A stretch of 64,000 nt of DNA, from the NCBI RefSeq assembly GCF_035046485.1, contig NC_085138.1, forward strand, positions 361,587,238 through 361,651,237, written 5' to 3'. Below are positions 46,470 to 58,583 of the stretch, in pieces. The position numbers and the translations under genes are program-made. The notes under the pieces were generated by a model that was not told where the DNA came from, did not search any database, and saw only the letters and a list, made by a program, of their open reading frames with translations. How positions within the stretch are numbered: the stretch's first letter is position 1; every line of letters starts with the position of its first letter. Origin of the DNA: Aedes albopictus (taxonomy: Eukaryota > Arthropoda > Insecta > Diptera > Culicidae).

Positions 46470-49400
46470 CTCAACAACGGCTTCATCTTCGCCATCACAG
46501 TGTTATCCGGAACGAAGTGTATTTGGAATGATTAAACGGTAGCCTTTGTGATCGCCTTTGGTTCTGACATCGAAAATGCCCGGCTTTGGGAATATTAGCA
46601 AACTCTGGAGGGGTAGCCTCATACTTGCAGATGAGCCAAATACGGTTTCCCATCATTACACAGCTCGTACGGTTTTCAACTTACCGCAGCCAATGGAATC
46701 GCTGTCTGTATGTACTGCCTCCACCTAGAATTTGTATGGCTTCCAGGATCATACAACGCGCTACCTCTACCAACAAGCGATTGTTGCGTTTTATTACGCT
46801 GCGGCTTTGTTCTGGCGTATACTTGCCGTCGTAAATTGTTACTGGACTTCTTCATATTCGCAAAATGACTTCGATGCTCTTGAATTCTCCTCCTTGATCT
46901 GATCGTAGGGTTTAAATTTTTTTCAAAATGATTTTTCACGAATCGCTGAAACATCCAGATACTCACCCCAGAAAGAAATAAAGCCTGCGCACTTTAGAAT
47001 CGGTACGCTTTCTACCGGATGCAGATCAAAAACGGTTTAACCTAGAAAAAAATGTTGTAAGAAGCAAGTGAAGCTTATTTATTGAACTTTTTTGGAAAAA
47101 ATATGAAAAAATCAGTTTTTATTTCTTCAAGATAAAATTTTGACCTGATTGTGAAATTCATGCCATTTTATTCTGCACAAACCAACGATCGTCAATGTTT
47201 TTTAATTTCACAGTTTACGGGCTGATATTTCAAGAAGAAACAAAATTATACTCATCAAACATATGCTCAAAACAAGTTACGACATTAAACGCTTAACAAA
47301 TTTGGTTCACAAGACCATAATAATCTTATAGCCTTATTGTCCATTCACGCTATACTCAAAACATATGTTTACTCAAACTATTTTTTTATGAAAAAATATT
47401 TCCTGAGATCGTTTTTGGATCTACAATTCCCCAATTCAAGTGGCCCAACTTAATTCATATCGAAACCTGGATTATTTTTGGAATTATTGGCAGTTTTCCC
47501 TCACAGTAGTCGGAAATTAACAATCATAAGGCTAACTCCTCATCATTAGCATAAAATAAGATAGTTTTCATGGATAAAACACTGAAAATCATACAGATTA
47601 TGGAACTATAGATGTGATTCTGTGATCACAAATAAAAAACTTTTGAGTGGATCCAGTTTTATTAAAAAAAATTGTTAGATATTTCACGCCATCAAAACAC
47701 ATCCAATGAATTTCGTCAGCAATAGTCCATACAGCTTTCGAGCCACGATTACAGTATTGTTCCGATTTTATCACGCCCCTTTTCAAAAATTCTTTTAAAT
47801 ATTCCACAAAATCTATACGTATTTCCAATATGTTTAACGTTGCAAAGTAAGCTTTCAACATTCATCTTGAATGAAAGGGGAAACACTTGCTCTCAAATGT
47901 TACAGTAGATTAATGAAAAATGGAGGACTGACGCGCGGAGGGCGTGATAAAATCGGAACATTACTGCATTTATATTGTTCTGCATCAAATCGTTGGTTTC
48001 TTGTATACCAATACTATTCGTATAGCATCCTTCCCGTATGCGTATTTGCCGAACTAAAGTTTATGCGAAAACAACTTTTTTGACCGTAAATATCTATGCA
48101 AGCTTTTGATTTTCCATAAAACCCTTCAAAGGCTTACCATAGCTATATTGGAAATTTTAAAACACTCATGGAATATTCTACCTCCCTTAATCAACAATCA
48201 TAATACCAATAACTATTCTATACTGCGTAATTGGTGGATTTGATAATTATATATTCCTACACAAATCTTGAATCTGACAACGATTGGTTTTTGCTCAATG
48301 TGTGCATAAAAAACTGGCACTATTTACGAATTCAAATCAATAGTTCATCTAAAAATATAAAAACAGCAAATTTTATATTTTTCCTACAAACTACAATAGA
48401 TAAGCTTCAATTGTTTCAAACAACACTTTTTTCCAAGTGACACCGTTTTTGAGCGGCAGCCGGTTGAAAGTGTACCGATTCGAAAGTGCGCAGGCTTTAT
48501 CGTCGGGCTTCTGCAGTATAGTCATCTATCTGCGTCAGGAAATATGGGCGTTCAACAGGAGTTCTCGCATTGGATCAGTTCCAGAACTACCTTTGACCTG
48601 CGCTTTGCCTTTAAACGAACTTGTAAACTTGTCATCTGGTCTTCGATATAGCATCCGCATTCACTGAACTGATACCGGTTGCAGGTTCCAAATTCTCCAG
48701 TTTCAAAATTGCCTTGTTGCCTCGATGGTCTAAATTTCAGTGCCAACCAGTCATATTGCCACCATACCATCATCACTTGAAACTTGAAAATTGACGTTGC
48801 CTACACAAACCTGTCTTTCAAGCTTTAGTACCGATAACAGGTTCATCTCCAGGTTCGGTATGAACAGCGTTTCCAACAAGTATGTAGTACCTCTTGAGAT
48901 GATATGAAAATAACTGCAAGTGAGACTTCGATCCATGGTTAAAACTTGGACATTGCATACATGGTAAGTATTCATGATCCATTCTGATCCTGGTCCACAA
49001 TCCTTGTTCTGGAGATTTCTGTGCTTGGGAGTCACCTACTTCTTCCGCTCCCCGCTACTCCAATCACTGGTGATAATCCTTCCAGGTTTTCCGTATAAGT
49101 GACACAAGATTGACTTCCTTTTCTATCTGTTTGAACGAGATTTTTGGCCTGGGGCTAGTTCAACCTACGACTTTACTTTTGTGATGTTATCGGATATGGG
49201 ATACGATTCCAGGTCCTCGGCGTGGTAGTCACGTGCTTTAACCATCACATTGAGTTCTTCTTGTACTCCGTTCTCAACGCTGACTCCGTCCTGTTCGAGC
49301 TACTTTGCCGAGCTACTTCATAATTCCCGCAAACCGCGCACGAACTTCATCCTCAGATCTGTATCCCCAGACGTTCCTCCAGTGCTATGACAAGCTTTGC

Positions 49401-49545
49401 AAAAGAATTTGTTAAACTGCCGAGCATGACGTTCCTTCATATCCTTGGCGAGCTGTTGACCAGTGGTCGTGAGTTTCTCGAATTGTTCCTTCATTGGACT
49501 AACATACACTTCGATGCCTTCGCCGTCAACGTATTCCATCCGAGG
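46470..49545 (-). pseudogene. Ty1/copia retrotransposon remnant (gag, protease, integrase)
   Basis: On the minus strand, in order: gag-like GEGIEVYVSPMKEQFEKLTT (49318-49539); a protease-region flank with HVCNVQVLTMDRS, then GTTYLLETLFIPNLEMNLLS and FQVSSDDGMVAI (48751-49035); integrase start around GPMRTPVERPYFLTQIDDYT in another frame (48505-48590); then integrase FQRFVKNHFEKNL and, in shifted frames, TPEQ, ARCMILEAI and KGYRLIIPNT (46500-46970). Frames change repeatedly. No reverse transcriptase, RNase H or LTR is seen here. It is an old, non-functional copy, interrupted by the element at 46981-48497. Confidence 0.8.
46981..48497. mobile_element. 1.5-kb foldback element, TA-flanked, inside copia integrase
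   Basis: The ends AAGCCTGCGCACTTTAGAAT and the near-inverse ATTCGAAAGTGCGCAGGCTT are followed by further inverse matches (CAAAAACGGT, TGAAGCTTATTTATTG) extending several hundred bases with divergence. A second inverted pair around CCGATTTTATCACGCC lies near the centre. TA flanks both ends (46979-46980, 48498-48499). An 87-residue minus frame (47598-47861) is not recognised. Long arms and TA suggest a Tc1/mariner-related foldback element. Confidence 0.75.
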
Positions 49546-49644
49546 GTGGACGTCAAAGGTGGTAGACCAAAAAACTTTCGTAGTTTTTAAGCGAAAAATG
49601 TGAAACGTCTCTGAAACTCTGAAGCCTCCCTAAACCTCCATTAA

Positions 49645-49898
49645 GTTCACATGAGAACCAAAGCCTGCTTCTCAGCTTAGTGTTCTATGAGCACTTCCAC
49701 AGTTATTAACTGAGAGCTTCCTCTGCCAATGACCATTTTGCATGTGTATATCGTGTGGCAGGCACGAAGATACTCTATGCCCAAGGAAGTCAAGGAAATT
49801 TCCTTTACGAAAAGATCCTGGACCGACCGGGAATCGAACCCGTCACCCTCAGCATGGTCATGCTGAATACCCGTGCGTTTACCGCCTCGGCTATATGG
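49645..49898 (-). mobile_element. Feilai-like SINE
   Basis: Minus-strand reading: tRNA-like head with A box TAGCCGAGGCGGTAAACGC and B box GGGTTCGATTCCCGGTCGG, then CGTGCCTGCCACACGATATA and the tail GTGCTCATAGAACACTAAGC. It is nearly complete. The head resembles a tRNA but has an extra-long middle and no closing stem. Confidence 0.8.
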
Positions 49899-49899
49899 G

Positions 49900-50070
49900 C
49901 CCTCGTCCATAAATTACGTCACGCTTTTAGGGGGGAGGAGGGGCTCAGTAAAGTGTGACAACCCATACAAAAATTTCAGAGGTCTCATACAAAAAGTGTG
50001 ACATAGGGAGGAGGAGGGGGGGGGGTTGAAAATGGGAAATTTTTGTGTGACGTAATGCATTAACGCTCCC
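49900..50070. mobile_element. small palindromic MITE with G-rich core
   Basis: TCGTCCATAAATTACGTCAC on the left and a diverged inverse ending CGCTCCC on the right surround GGGGGGAGGAGGGG and GGAGGAGGAGGGGGGG runs. It is closely similar to 36347-36512. It sits exactly between two SINE heads of opposite orientation. Confidence 0.7.
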
Positions 50071-50330
50071 TTAGCCTAGTGGATAAGGCATTGAAACGCC
50101 AATCCGGAGACGGCGGCTTCAATGCCCATTCCGGTCGGGAAAATTTTCTCGACGTCCTAAGCATAGTGTATCATTGTGCTTGCCTCACATACAAGTTCAT
50201 GCAATGATGACTGGCAAAGAAAGCCCTTTAATTAATAATTGTGGAAGTGCTCAAAGAACACACTGAACTGAATAGAAGCAGGTCAAGTTCTAATTGGAAC
50301 GTAGAACCATGAAAGAGGAAGAAAAAGAAA
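50071..50330 (+). mobile_element. Feilai-like SINE, diverged
   Basis: A box TAGCCTAGTGGATAAGGC, then a B-box-like GCTTCAATGCCCATTCCGGT, body GTGCTTGCCTCACATACA, and tail GTGGAAGTGCTCAAAGAACA with AAGAGGAAGAAAAAG. Head and tail are in the usual order. Confidence 0.7.
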
Positions 50331-52585
50331 TAGACAAAATAAGAATAAAGTTTGTTATTATTTTGAATAACAAAATTATAACACAACTTGTTTTCTTGGT
50401 AACATAACATCTAACTGGCCATAACATAAATTCATAACATATTTATTGTACTATTATTACTGAGACGCTTCTTTTATCAAAATAGATCTCAAAACATGTG
50501 TAGTGTGTTGTGAAATCTGACATCGCTAGATATTTGTTACAGCACAAACCTCTCGCAGCCACATATGTTGTACCAGTCTAATGTGCATGCATCAAATCTC
50601 AGTTCAGGGCAATAAAGAAAACTCTAATCGATGTGATGCTGATGCGCGCATGCTCTAATTAGAAGCCGTGGAGAGAGAGCACAGAGTATAACCGAGATGC
50701 TGATTTGTTCAAACACACTGGAGGAGGGTCGACGTTGTTATCACCTCAGGTCATCTGGATTGAGGGATGCTGCGCTCGGCGAATCGCCATCTTGGATGCG
50801 GCTGTTGCTGCTGCTCTGTTAGCAACACGTGAAATAGGGTGAAAAAATAGCACAGCCGTCTTTGTGCGCATGGTGTTTGGCTAGTAGGTACAATGGCGCC
50901 TTAGGAACCCATGTTGGATCTGAAAGTATAGCGGAAACGTAATAAATTGTTGCGGGTGATTGTCGTGTGACGAAAACATCCCATCATCGCCGCAGATCAC
51001 AATGTGATTGAGAATGGTGGTGAATGGCTAGGAAAGAAAGAGTTCATGATGACCGACCACATGCCATGCCACAACAGTGCAAAGAGAGAAATTTATCTTC
51101 ATAAATTTTCCGCACAAATGGCCCCTGGTCGCCACTTAGTAGTGTATGCCAGATGCCATCCCCGAAAGGGGGCAGAATTTATTACCTTCGAACCGTTCGG
51201 GAGCATGGTAGGAAATAATTTTGAACGTGGTCTTAATAGAGCCTACGCCGATGCAGAATTTCACTAGTTTGTTCAAATAAGCAAATTTTACATCATTAAT
51301 TTTTGTTTTAAAATAAGAAAGAATTATTCAAATAAATTTAAAAACACGTTCAGGAAAATAGTACATACCTTCCATTTTGCATCCATTATACACAAACAAT
51401 ATTTTAAATTAAAGCAATTGAAAATGTATAATTAAAACCTACTTTTAAATACATATAAGATATGGCCTATAAATTAAAAAAAAAACAAGCATGCCTAAGT
51501 TATTACTTTTAATTAAAATTTAAACAAGCCATATTAGCCGTGAGCTGCAATATACAAGATCGGATTTTAACGAAACTGTAATAAAAGCTTTCAAAAACAT
51601 TCCCACATTTTGCCAAAAAAAAAAACAATCGTACCGAAATTCTTCCATAACTGTCTCATGCAACAGCATCATGACACTGCCGTAATTCTGCATAGAGGTG
51701 TAAGCGACATTGACTAATTTGACACATTTTGGTTGTTGTGTATCAAACTCTCGGTATTGGTTCCCTTATTAAGCATGTGGCTCCCATTTTCATCCTACGG
51801 AAAACAAAGGATTAATGCGTTGTTTGTTTTGTTTCATATTTTTGTATTTTTTGTTGAAAGTGAGTACATATGAAAACAAAAAGAACGGAATCAATCGGTG
51901 CCGTAATCGCTTGTTTTCGAATAAGTTTATTGATGGAACACATACCCTATATATTGGAAGATGTCGAAAATTGCAATGGAGCTTACGCCACTTTTCAGAG
52001 CTACAACAGCTTCCACTCTCAAATTAAAAAAAAAAAAAGAATCAGAAGCGTTCCGAGCGCGTGTGCGTTCGACTATAATAAAAGCCTCAAATGATGCGAC
52101 GATAATCTATGGCCAACAGCTGCTGTATCAAAGTCGGTCCCAACAATGGAACACACCATTCATCTTGGCGGGTGGTGTAGGACCTACATTTTTAGCTAAC
52201 AACCTACTCTGTCTAAACGCACAACGAAATGTGTCACAGTCGTAAAACTCGTTCGGATCCACCTTGGAATCTCAAACTCTTCTTGTATTGTCATTCAAAT
52301 GCAATAATTGAAAAAATAAGAAAAGCAGTTTCATATTTAACTTTCTTTTCGCATCTAGAAAAAAAAAATACGCATTGAATTGATCAAAAAAATCCCAGAT
52401 CTTTGAAGCAATTCTTAACTGATTTTTGTTCTTCTGGCCTCATACGAAAATTATTGGTTACCATTGTACTCCAGTCAAAAATTTTCGGCTTCTTGAGATT
52501 ACTAATGGCACTCGTATTCTTTTTCCTCCACGATTTCTCAACAATTCCTGCAAAAGTTCTGGCATCCAGCGGCTGAGTAAGAAAC
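50330..52585. other. no gene supported
   Basis: 50360-50450 has the ATAACAAAATTATAAC words of the AT-rich repeat. 51004-51267 holds an 87-residue plus frame, 51815-52245 overlapping plus frames, and 52384-52611 a 75-residue minus frame. None shows a known domain, and the last overlaps the RTE 5' region on the other strand. The rest is AT-rich spacer. Confidence 0.35.
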
Positions 52586-52589
52586 GCTG

Positions 52590-53269
52590 CACCACGCCTA
52601 GCTAGATCCAAGGTGGTAGCCCCATCAGCGTGGTCGTCCCAGTGTTGGTTGGGACGTTAAACAGAACTGGCACGATGGCCCTCCGGCGAGACAGGAATGT
52701 TGGCGTAGGCCCAATAAGCCACCCGTAAAAATCCCCATTGCGAATAACATAGGAGAAAATACGACTCAATACAATCGGCAAAGACCCACGCGACGAAATA
52801 AGGACTACGATTGGAAACTTGGAACATGGAATTGCAAGTCACTAGGTTTCGCAGGATGTGGCAGGATAATCTACGACGAACTACATTACCAAACTTCGAA
52901 ATCGTGGCGTTACAGGAACTTTGTTGGACTAGACAAAAAGTGTGGAAAAGCGGGCATCGAGCGGCTACCTTCTACCAAAGCTGTGGCACCACCAATGAAC
53001 TGGGAACAGGATTTATAGTGTTGGACAAGATGCGACAACGTATGATCGTGTGGCAGCCGATCAACGCAAGGATGTGCATGTTGAGAGTTAAGGGCCGTTT
53101 CTTCAACTACAGCATCATCAACGTCCACTGCCCACACGAAGGGAGACCCGATGACGAGAAAGAAGCGTTCTACGCGCAGTTAGAGCAAACATACGATGGT
53201 TGTTCGCCGCATGACATGAAAATCGTTGTCGGCGACATGAACGCGAAAGAAGTTGTCAGAACACTCTAG
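52590..53269 (+). pseudogene. RTE (JAM-like) LINE 5' region and endonuclease start
   Basis: A non-coding leader (GTTGGTTGGGACGTTAAACA, GCCCTCCGGCGAGACAGGAA) leads into METWNMELQVTRFRRMWQDN at 52811. Then come FEIVALQELCW, LGTGFIVLDKMRQRMIVWQP, FFNYSIINVHCPHEGRPDDE and KIVVGDMNAK. These are the E, Y/N and GDxN blocks of the EEP endonuclease, in order over 152 residues. The usual WNVRT-like start is altered to WNMELQ. The frame is open but ends where the hAT-internal repeat begins, so the element is cut off in its endonuclease. Confidence 0.85.
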
Positions 53270-53289
53270 AATTTGAAGTCTGACCGTTC

Positions 53290-54335
53290 TCATGATCATT
53301 GATCATATAAATTATTACGTTTGTATACCCATTATAATATTCCTGTTTGGCTCCGTCACTGCGAACAGTTATTAGACCTATTGTGACATTACCCGTTTTC
53401 TTATTGTAGTACATGCTATAAAAAACTTCTGAAGAAATCCCTGATTGAAATTTTAGAGGAATTCCGCAAGGAATTTCAGAAAGAATCCCCGAAGAAATAC
53501 GAGGAGGAATCCCCGAAGGAATTCCAGAAATAATCCTCAAAGGAATTCCAACAGGAATCCCCGAAGAAATTCCAGCAAAGGAATTCCAGCATGAATTCTC
53601 AAAGAAATTTGAGGACGAATCTCCGAAGGTATTCCAGGAGAGATCCTCGAAATAATTCCAAGAGGAACCCCCGAAGGAATCCCAGCAGGAATACCAAAGG
53701 AATGCCAGCAGGAATCCCCAAAGGAATACCAGCGGGATTCCTCGAAGGATTTCCGGGAAGATTCATCGAAGGAAGTCCAGGAGGAATCCCTGAAAGATTT
53801 TCAAGGGAAATCATCGAAAGAAGAACAGGAGGAATCCCCGAAAGAATTCAAGGAGGAATCCTCAAACGATATCCAAGAAAATCCCGAAAGAAGTCCAGAA
53901 AAAATCCTTAAAAAACTCCAGAAGGAATCCTCAACCAAGTCCAATAAGAATCATCGAAGGAAGTTCAGGAGGAAGGACTTAAAAGATGAAGCTCCAAAAG
54001 ATTTCCAGGAGCAATCTTCGGAGGAATTTCAGGAGAAATCCCTTAAAAATTCCAGGTGGAATCCCCGCAGAAAGTTCAAAAGGATTCCCCGAAAGAATTC
54101 CAGGAGGTATCTTCGAAAAATTTCCGAGAAATTCCGAGAATCCCTGAAAGAATTCCTGCAGGAATTTAAGAAGGAAATCCTGGAGGATTCACAGAAAGAA
54201 ATGAAGGAACTCCTGTAAAAATTCTGAATCTTCAGTAGAAATCTCTGATGTAACTCCTGAAGGCATCCCTGAATCCTACTGGAAAAATCTCCGAAACAAC
54301 TCAGGGAATTGATTCAACTGAAATCTTATCAAAAT
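53290..54335 (-). mobile_element. second, inverted and truncated copy of the hAT-like interior
   Basis: 53330-53400 is the inverse of about 45835-45905 (shared words AGACCTATTGTGACATTACC and ATATTCCTGTTTGGC). It is followed from 53410 by the inverse 24-bp repeat (GGAATTCCAGAAGGAATCCC and similar) to about 54300. The order matches the interior of the element at 40695-46295 read backward. The TAGACCTGTGCG ends are missing on both sides. Confidence 0.65.
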
Positions 54336-54344
54336 TAAACTTTT

Positions 54345-54722
54345 ACATACCCTCACGGCAATTGCGAAATCGACACTTGTTTAAAACTACCCATAGTCGC
54401 ACAAACTATGCCAGAAATGAACCTTTGGATCAAATCATGAACATTTATAATCAACACTGTGAAACTATTGACTTAACTATGTCGCGACATAATTTAAAGG
54501 AATATTTAAACTATAAAAACTATAAGAAATAACTTCAGTAGTAGTACTTAAAATATTTCAAAAGCACAAATTATACACGCATCCACCAACATACACTATT
54601 TATATATTTTCTTATATGTATTTTATTAACAATATATACTATAGCTTTAAGAAATGAAACAAAAACTATGTACTAGTCCACGTTGTTTGACGAAACTGAA
54701 TAAATAAATGAGTAAATAAATG
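54345..54722 (+). pseudogene. 3' end of a CR1/Jockey-type LINE
   Basis: A 61-codon reading ending at 54531 gives QLRNRHLFKTTHSRTNYARN, EPLDQIMNIYNQHCETIDLT and MSRHNLKEYL, the typical C-terminus of a CR1- or Jockey-type reverse-transcriptase polyprotein. An AT-rich 3' untranslated stretch follows and ends in AATAAATAAATGAGTAAATA. This is extreme 5' truncation. Repeat-tract sequence resumes at 54723. Confidence 0.7.
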
Positions 54723-55530
54723 AAACCTGAAGGAATTTCTGAATCCTACTACTAATCACTGGGGACCCTAGTAACAATGAATGATGAACAATTAGAGTAT
54801 TAGCCGAACAATAGCTGATCAATGGTGTCAATGGCTGAACACAATGACAGATGAATATTGGTCTGAAGTATGGCTTGTTCAACCTCTTCAATCAGCAAAA
54901 CATAGATAGCTGAATATCACGTTGAATAGAATATTATTCATCTGGGTAACCAGCTTTAAAACATTCACCAACATGCATAATTAATCATCTGTTGTTCAAC
55001 CTTTACTAAAATAATTTTTGACAGCTGACCCAAGCATACATGGCACCATGGTTTCGTGTAGTCCACATCGCTTCTTCAGCCTCAATACAGACTTAGTTCA
55101 ACTTATGTTCTTGACTATTCAGACACAACAAGTAATGGTCTTGTTTTAGAGGATATGCAGACAAATGTGTGGTGTAGGTGCTGAGTGACTATAAATCAAG
55201 AGGTCCGTGCTTAATTCCCAGTTTTACCACAGATTAATATATACATTCCTAAACATCGCTTCTGGAAATAGACGCAGCGAATGGTAATAACAGGCGAAAG
55301 TGTTCATTTTATTTTAACACAGATAATAAATTTAATTGATTATTGATTAGGCGCATATTAAGCCTTAAATAAGCCTTCCAATGAACTAAAAATCAGCTAA
55401 AGGTTGAATAAAATCATTAAAATTAGATGTTTATTAGCTGAATAAAGGATTATACCTCTTTTGCTCAGCTTTAGTTTAAATGAAGGCTAATTTAAAATAG
55501 TTGGAGAAACGTTTATACAGCAGAAAATTG
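54723..55530. other. no gene seen
   Basis: Contains scattered GCTGAATA/AGCTGAAC words (54790-54920 and 55350-55480), perhaps remnants of a MITE. There is no clear boundary. Confidence 0.35.
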
Positions 55531-55940
55531 CTACCTGGGGAGAAATCTGAAGGAACTTCTGAAGCAATCTGAATGAACTACTATACTGCCGGAGTCCTTG
55601 ATGGAACACCTGGATAAAACCCAAGAGGAGCTTCTGTGGGAATATCTGAAGGAACTCTTAGAAAGTCCTTAAGAGAACTCCTGAAAGAATCACTAAAAAA
55701 TGCTCATGAGCCACCGCGAAGGAATGCCAAGAGGAATCTCCGAAGGAATTTCAGAATGGATCCTGCAGGGATTCCAGAAGGAACTTCTGGGGAAATTTCT
55801 GAAAGAATTTATCCAGGAAACTTTGAAGGAACTTCTGCAGAAATTAAGGAAGGAAATTCTGGGGTCATCCCTGAAGGAACTTCTTCTAAAAAAAATTCAT
55901 GATGAAACTCCAAGATGCATCCCTGAATCCTCCTGAATAA
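55530..55940 (-). repeat. degenerate 24-bp-type repeat tract
   Basis: CTGAAGGAACTTCTGGGGAA and GAAGGAATTTCAGAATGGAT are inverse-orientation units. The tract ends with GATGCATCCCTGAATCCTCC, resembling the ends at 54250 and 59150. Confidence 0.6.
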
Positions 55941-55959
55941 ATTGTGCGTAGTTCGAGTA

Positions 55960-56390
55960 CATATCAGGGACACGCTGAGCGAGGATAAACACGAAGGCCG
56001 TTCAGCTGCTTGGTTTTGCCGATGATATTGATATTATAGCTCTCAAGTTTGAAACGATGGCGGAAACGTACATCCGAATGAAGAAAGGATGAAGCCAGGC
56101 GAATCGGATTAGTCATTAATGTGTCGAAGACAAAGTACAAGATGGCAAGGGGCTCTAGGGAGGAATTAACGCGTCCGCCTCTCCGAATTTCTATCGACGA
56201 TGATGCAATCGAGGCGGTTGAAGAATTCGTGTATTTGGGGGGAGCCTGGTGCGTCGATCAAGTGGAGGAAGCTTTGTGGGCTCTTCGCAGAGTACGGAAC
56301 TGGAGACGCACAGTCATGGACCGAGTCGATTGGAAACGACTCCTACATACAGCAGAAGTCACTCAGGCCTTAGTCTGACCGGTAAGTAAA
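55960..56390 (+). pseudogene. RTE LINE remnant with internal deletion
   Basis: Plus-strand frames give QLLGFADDIDIIALKFETMA (the FADD palm motif), then VINVSKTKYKMARGSREE and DDAIEAVEEFVYLGG. After a jump comes NWRRTVMDRVDWKRLLHTAE near the end of the protein. About 200 residues between these are deleted. It ends at the target site of the next element. Confidence 0.85.
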
Positions 56391-56738
56391 ATAAGAAGAA
56401 ATCCCTGATTGAAATTTTCAGGGCTGGTAGCAAGTCACTTTTTAGTGACTTAGTCACTTTTTTTGGGTCGGTCACTAAAAAGTCTCTTTTTTCAAGGTCA
56501 GGTCACTAAAGTCACTATTTTCACCTAAAAAGTCACTTTTTTCAACTTTTTTGGGAAATTGATAAAATACGGATTGAAAAATATTCAAAAATGTTAAACC
56601 ATCAAATGATGCCACATTAAACAAGTCAATTTTTTCCTATACAAACCGTTCCATGCAAAAAAAAATCGCTCCGCAACTACTTTTATGTCTTTTTTTAGGA
56701 TCCATGGTAGACATTGACAGAAAATTGGCTACTACTTG

Positions 56739-56893
56739 GGGGCTGTCCATAAACCACGTGGTCATGAGGGGAGGTTTGGCCAATGACTATTTTGTATGGA
56801 CAAATAAATTTTTTTGTATGGACTAATGACCAGGGGGGGGGGGGGGGGTTGAAAAGTCCCAAAAAAATGACCACGTGGTTTATGAACAGCCCC
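56739..56893. mobile_element. 155-bp palindromic MITE, TTG duplication
   Basis: GGGGCTGTCCATAAACCACG and the inverse, one mismatch, enclose a run of about 16 G. TTG is duplicated on both sides (56736-56738, 56894-56896). It shares the GTCCATAAA..ACGT plan with three other copies in this window. Confidence 0.85.
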
Positions 56894-58290
56894 TTGCTCC
56901 TATCCTGCAATTTCAATTAAGTTATCGGCGATGATTGAAATATTCCAATATAAAATTACCATATTAGCCATTAAATACCTCTGAGGAAACATTTGGTCGT
57001 CATGACCGCTTTTCTCGGTAGATCAGTCATTGCAGAATCTTAATCTGGTACTAGATTTCTTAGGGAAGTGTGTTTTTACGAATTGGAATCTATTTCGTAA
57101 ACTGGAACAGCCATATTCATATACAGATAAACGTCCAAAAGTAAGCAATGCCCTTGAAATTTCATAGTGTTGAAATTGTTGTGTTAAAATTGTGCATTTA
57201 AATGTTTACAACACCTCAAATAATGAGAGCGAACCATGCACGGCTTTGAGTAATTTTTAAAGACCATTACAGCGCTTTGCGGACCTCTAAATTCCTTCGT
57301 GGACATTATTACATTACGGACATTACGGACCATCACAGACCTGCACAAGCACTGATTGTTTTGCGGACTGGACACAAAGGCTTATGGTGATCTTGTAAGA
57401 TCTGTACCATGTATACAGTTTAATATAATACTCCATTTACTTGTTAGAAGGGTCATTGGTCTGGGGCGTATAGAAGAGTCATTCGGATCTACAACTGCAT
57501 CTACATTTCATGGAGTTTTGGGACGATCCAGATCATATGTAGAACTAAAAGTAGTAAAACTGTTATTGATATCTTCAAAACATATGCCTTAAAAAACAAC
57601 ATCAATGGAATCCAATCACTGTACATGTGTATAGAAACAACTTTTATATATATTGGAGGAATGAGTTCCAAAAAGTTTGGAGATTTTTATAAACTAACGC
57701 AAACATATTTTGTATGGGGCCGCCCCATGGTGCGTCGGTGAGAGTGCAGGCCTAATAGCATGTCGCTATTTAGTGGCTTGGTCATTATTTTAAGTCCCCA
57801 AATAAAATTAACAACTTCTCCCAGAATGCCTGTAACTACATATTATGAAAATCTAACCAGAAACTATGAGACAATTCAAATAAATTAGTAAATATGGGAC
57901 ATTTTGAAGAAATTAAGAGTTCTATTACATTTTCATAGGCTATTCAAAAGAACCGTTGTTTTCTTCTTGTAATTCTTCTGAAAATTTCCAAGGGGGTACG
58001 TAGAGAAACATTTCAAGTATTTCATCAAAATTACTTAATTACTTTCCGTTATTAATTTTTTTTTTTTTTGGGAGAATTTTTGCAAAAATATTCAAGAAAT
58101 CATATTTGAAAAATTCTTAGGTATTCAAATTCATTCGCACATTTTTAAGCATTTGTCTATCTAAGTTTCCATCAAGGTGAAATTCACGACAGAAAACATC
58201 CAACAAGTTCTCCAAGATTTTCTTAATTTATTCACATTTTCTAGACAGAATTTTCATGCCAAGCTCATCTAGTTCTGCACAATATCTATA

Positions 58291-58312
58291 TCTATATATA
58301 TAAAAATGAATT

Positions 58313-58367
<55 letters not shown>

Positions 58368-58583
58368 GACCGCTATGGAATCGGAAACTACTGGACCGAT
58401 CGGTGTGAAATTTTGTATGTGGGTGCTGTCGGGGCCGGGGAAGGTTCTTAGCTTGGTGTGGGATCTTTCCGGTCTCTGGAACGGGGGGCTCCCATACAAA
58501 TGACCTTGCGGGGAACGTCCCTATCGAGCTGCACGTCAAAAAACACAGTAGGCAGGCAGTACGACGTTTGCCGGGACAGCTAG
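58291..58583 (+). mobile_element. Helitron-like non-autonomous element, first copy
   Basis: The 5' end reads TCTATATATATAAAAATGAA, followed by a (TCTG)n microsatellite of about 14 units. The 3' end reads GTTTGCCGGGACAGCTAG with GGCA..TGCC hairpin potential just before CTAG, then T. A 5' TC, 3' CTAG after a hairpin, and no target duplication are Helitron hallmarks. The class assignment rests on these ends and on memory of similar insect elements. Confidence 0.7.

Noticed and set aside
52384..52611. 75-codon minus frame with KPKIFDWSTMVTNNFRMRPE
   Set aside because: It looks protein-like, but I cannot assign it and it borders an RTE 5' region; left unnamed.
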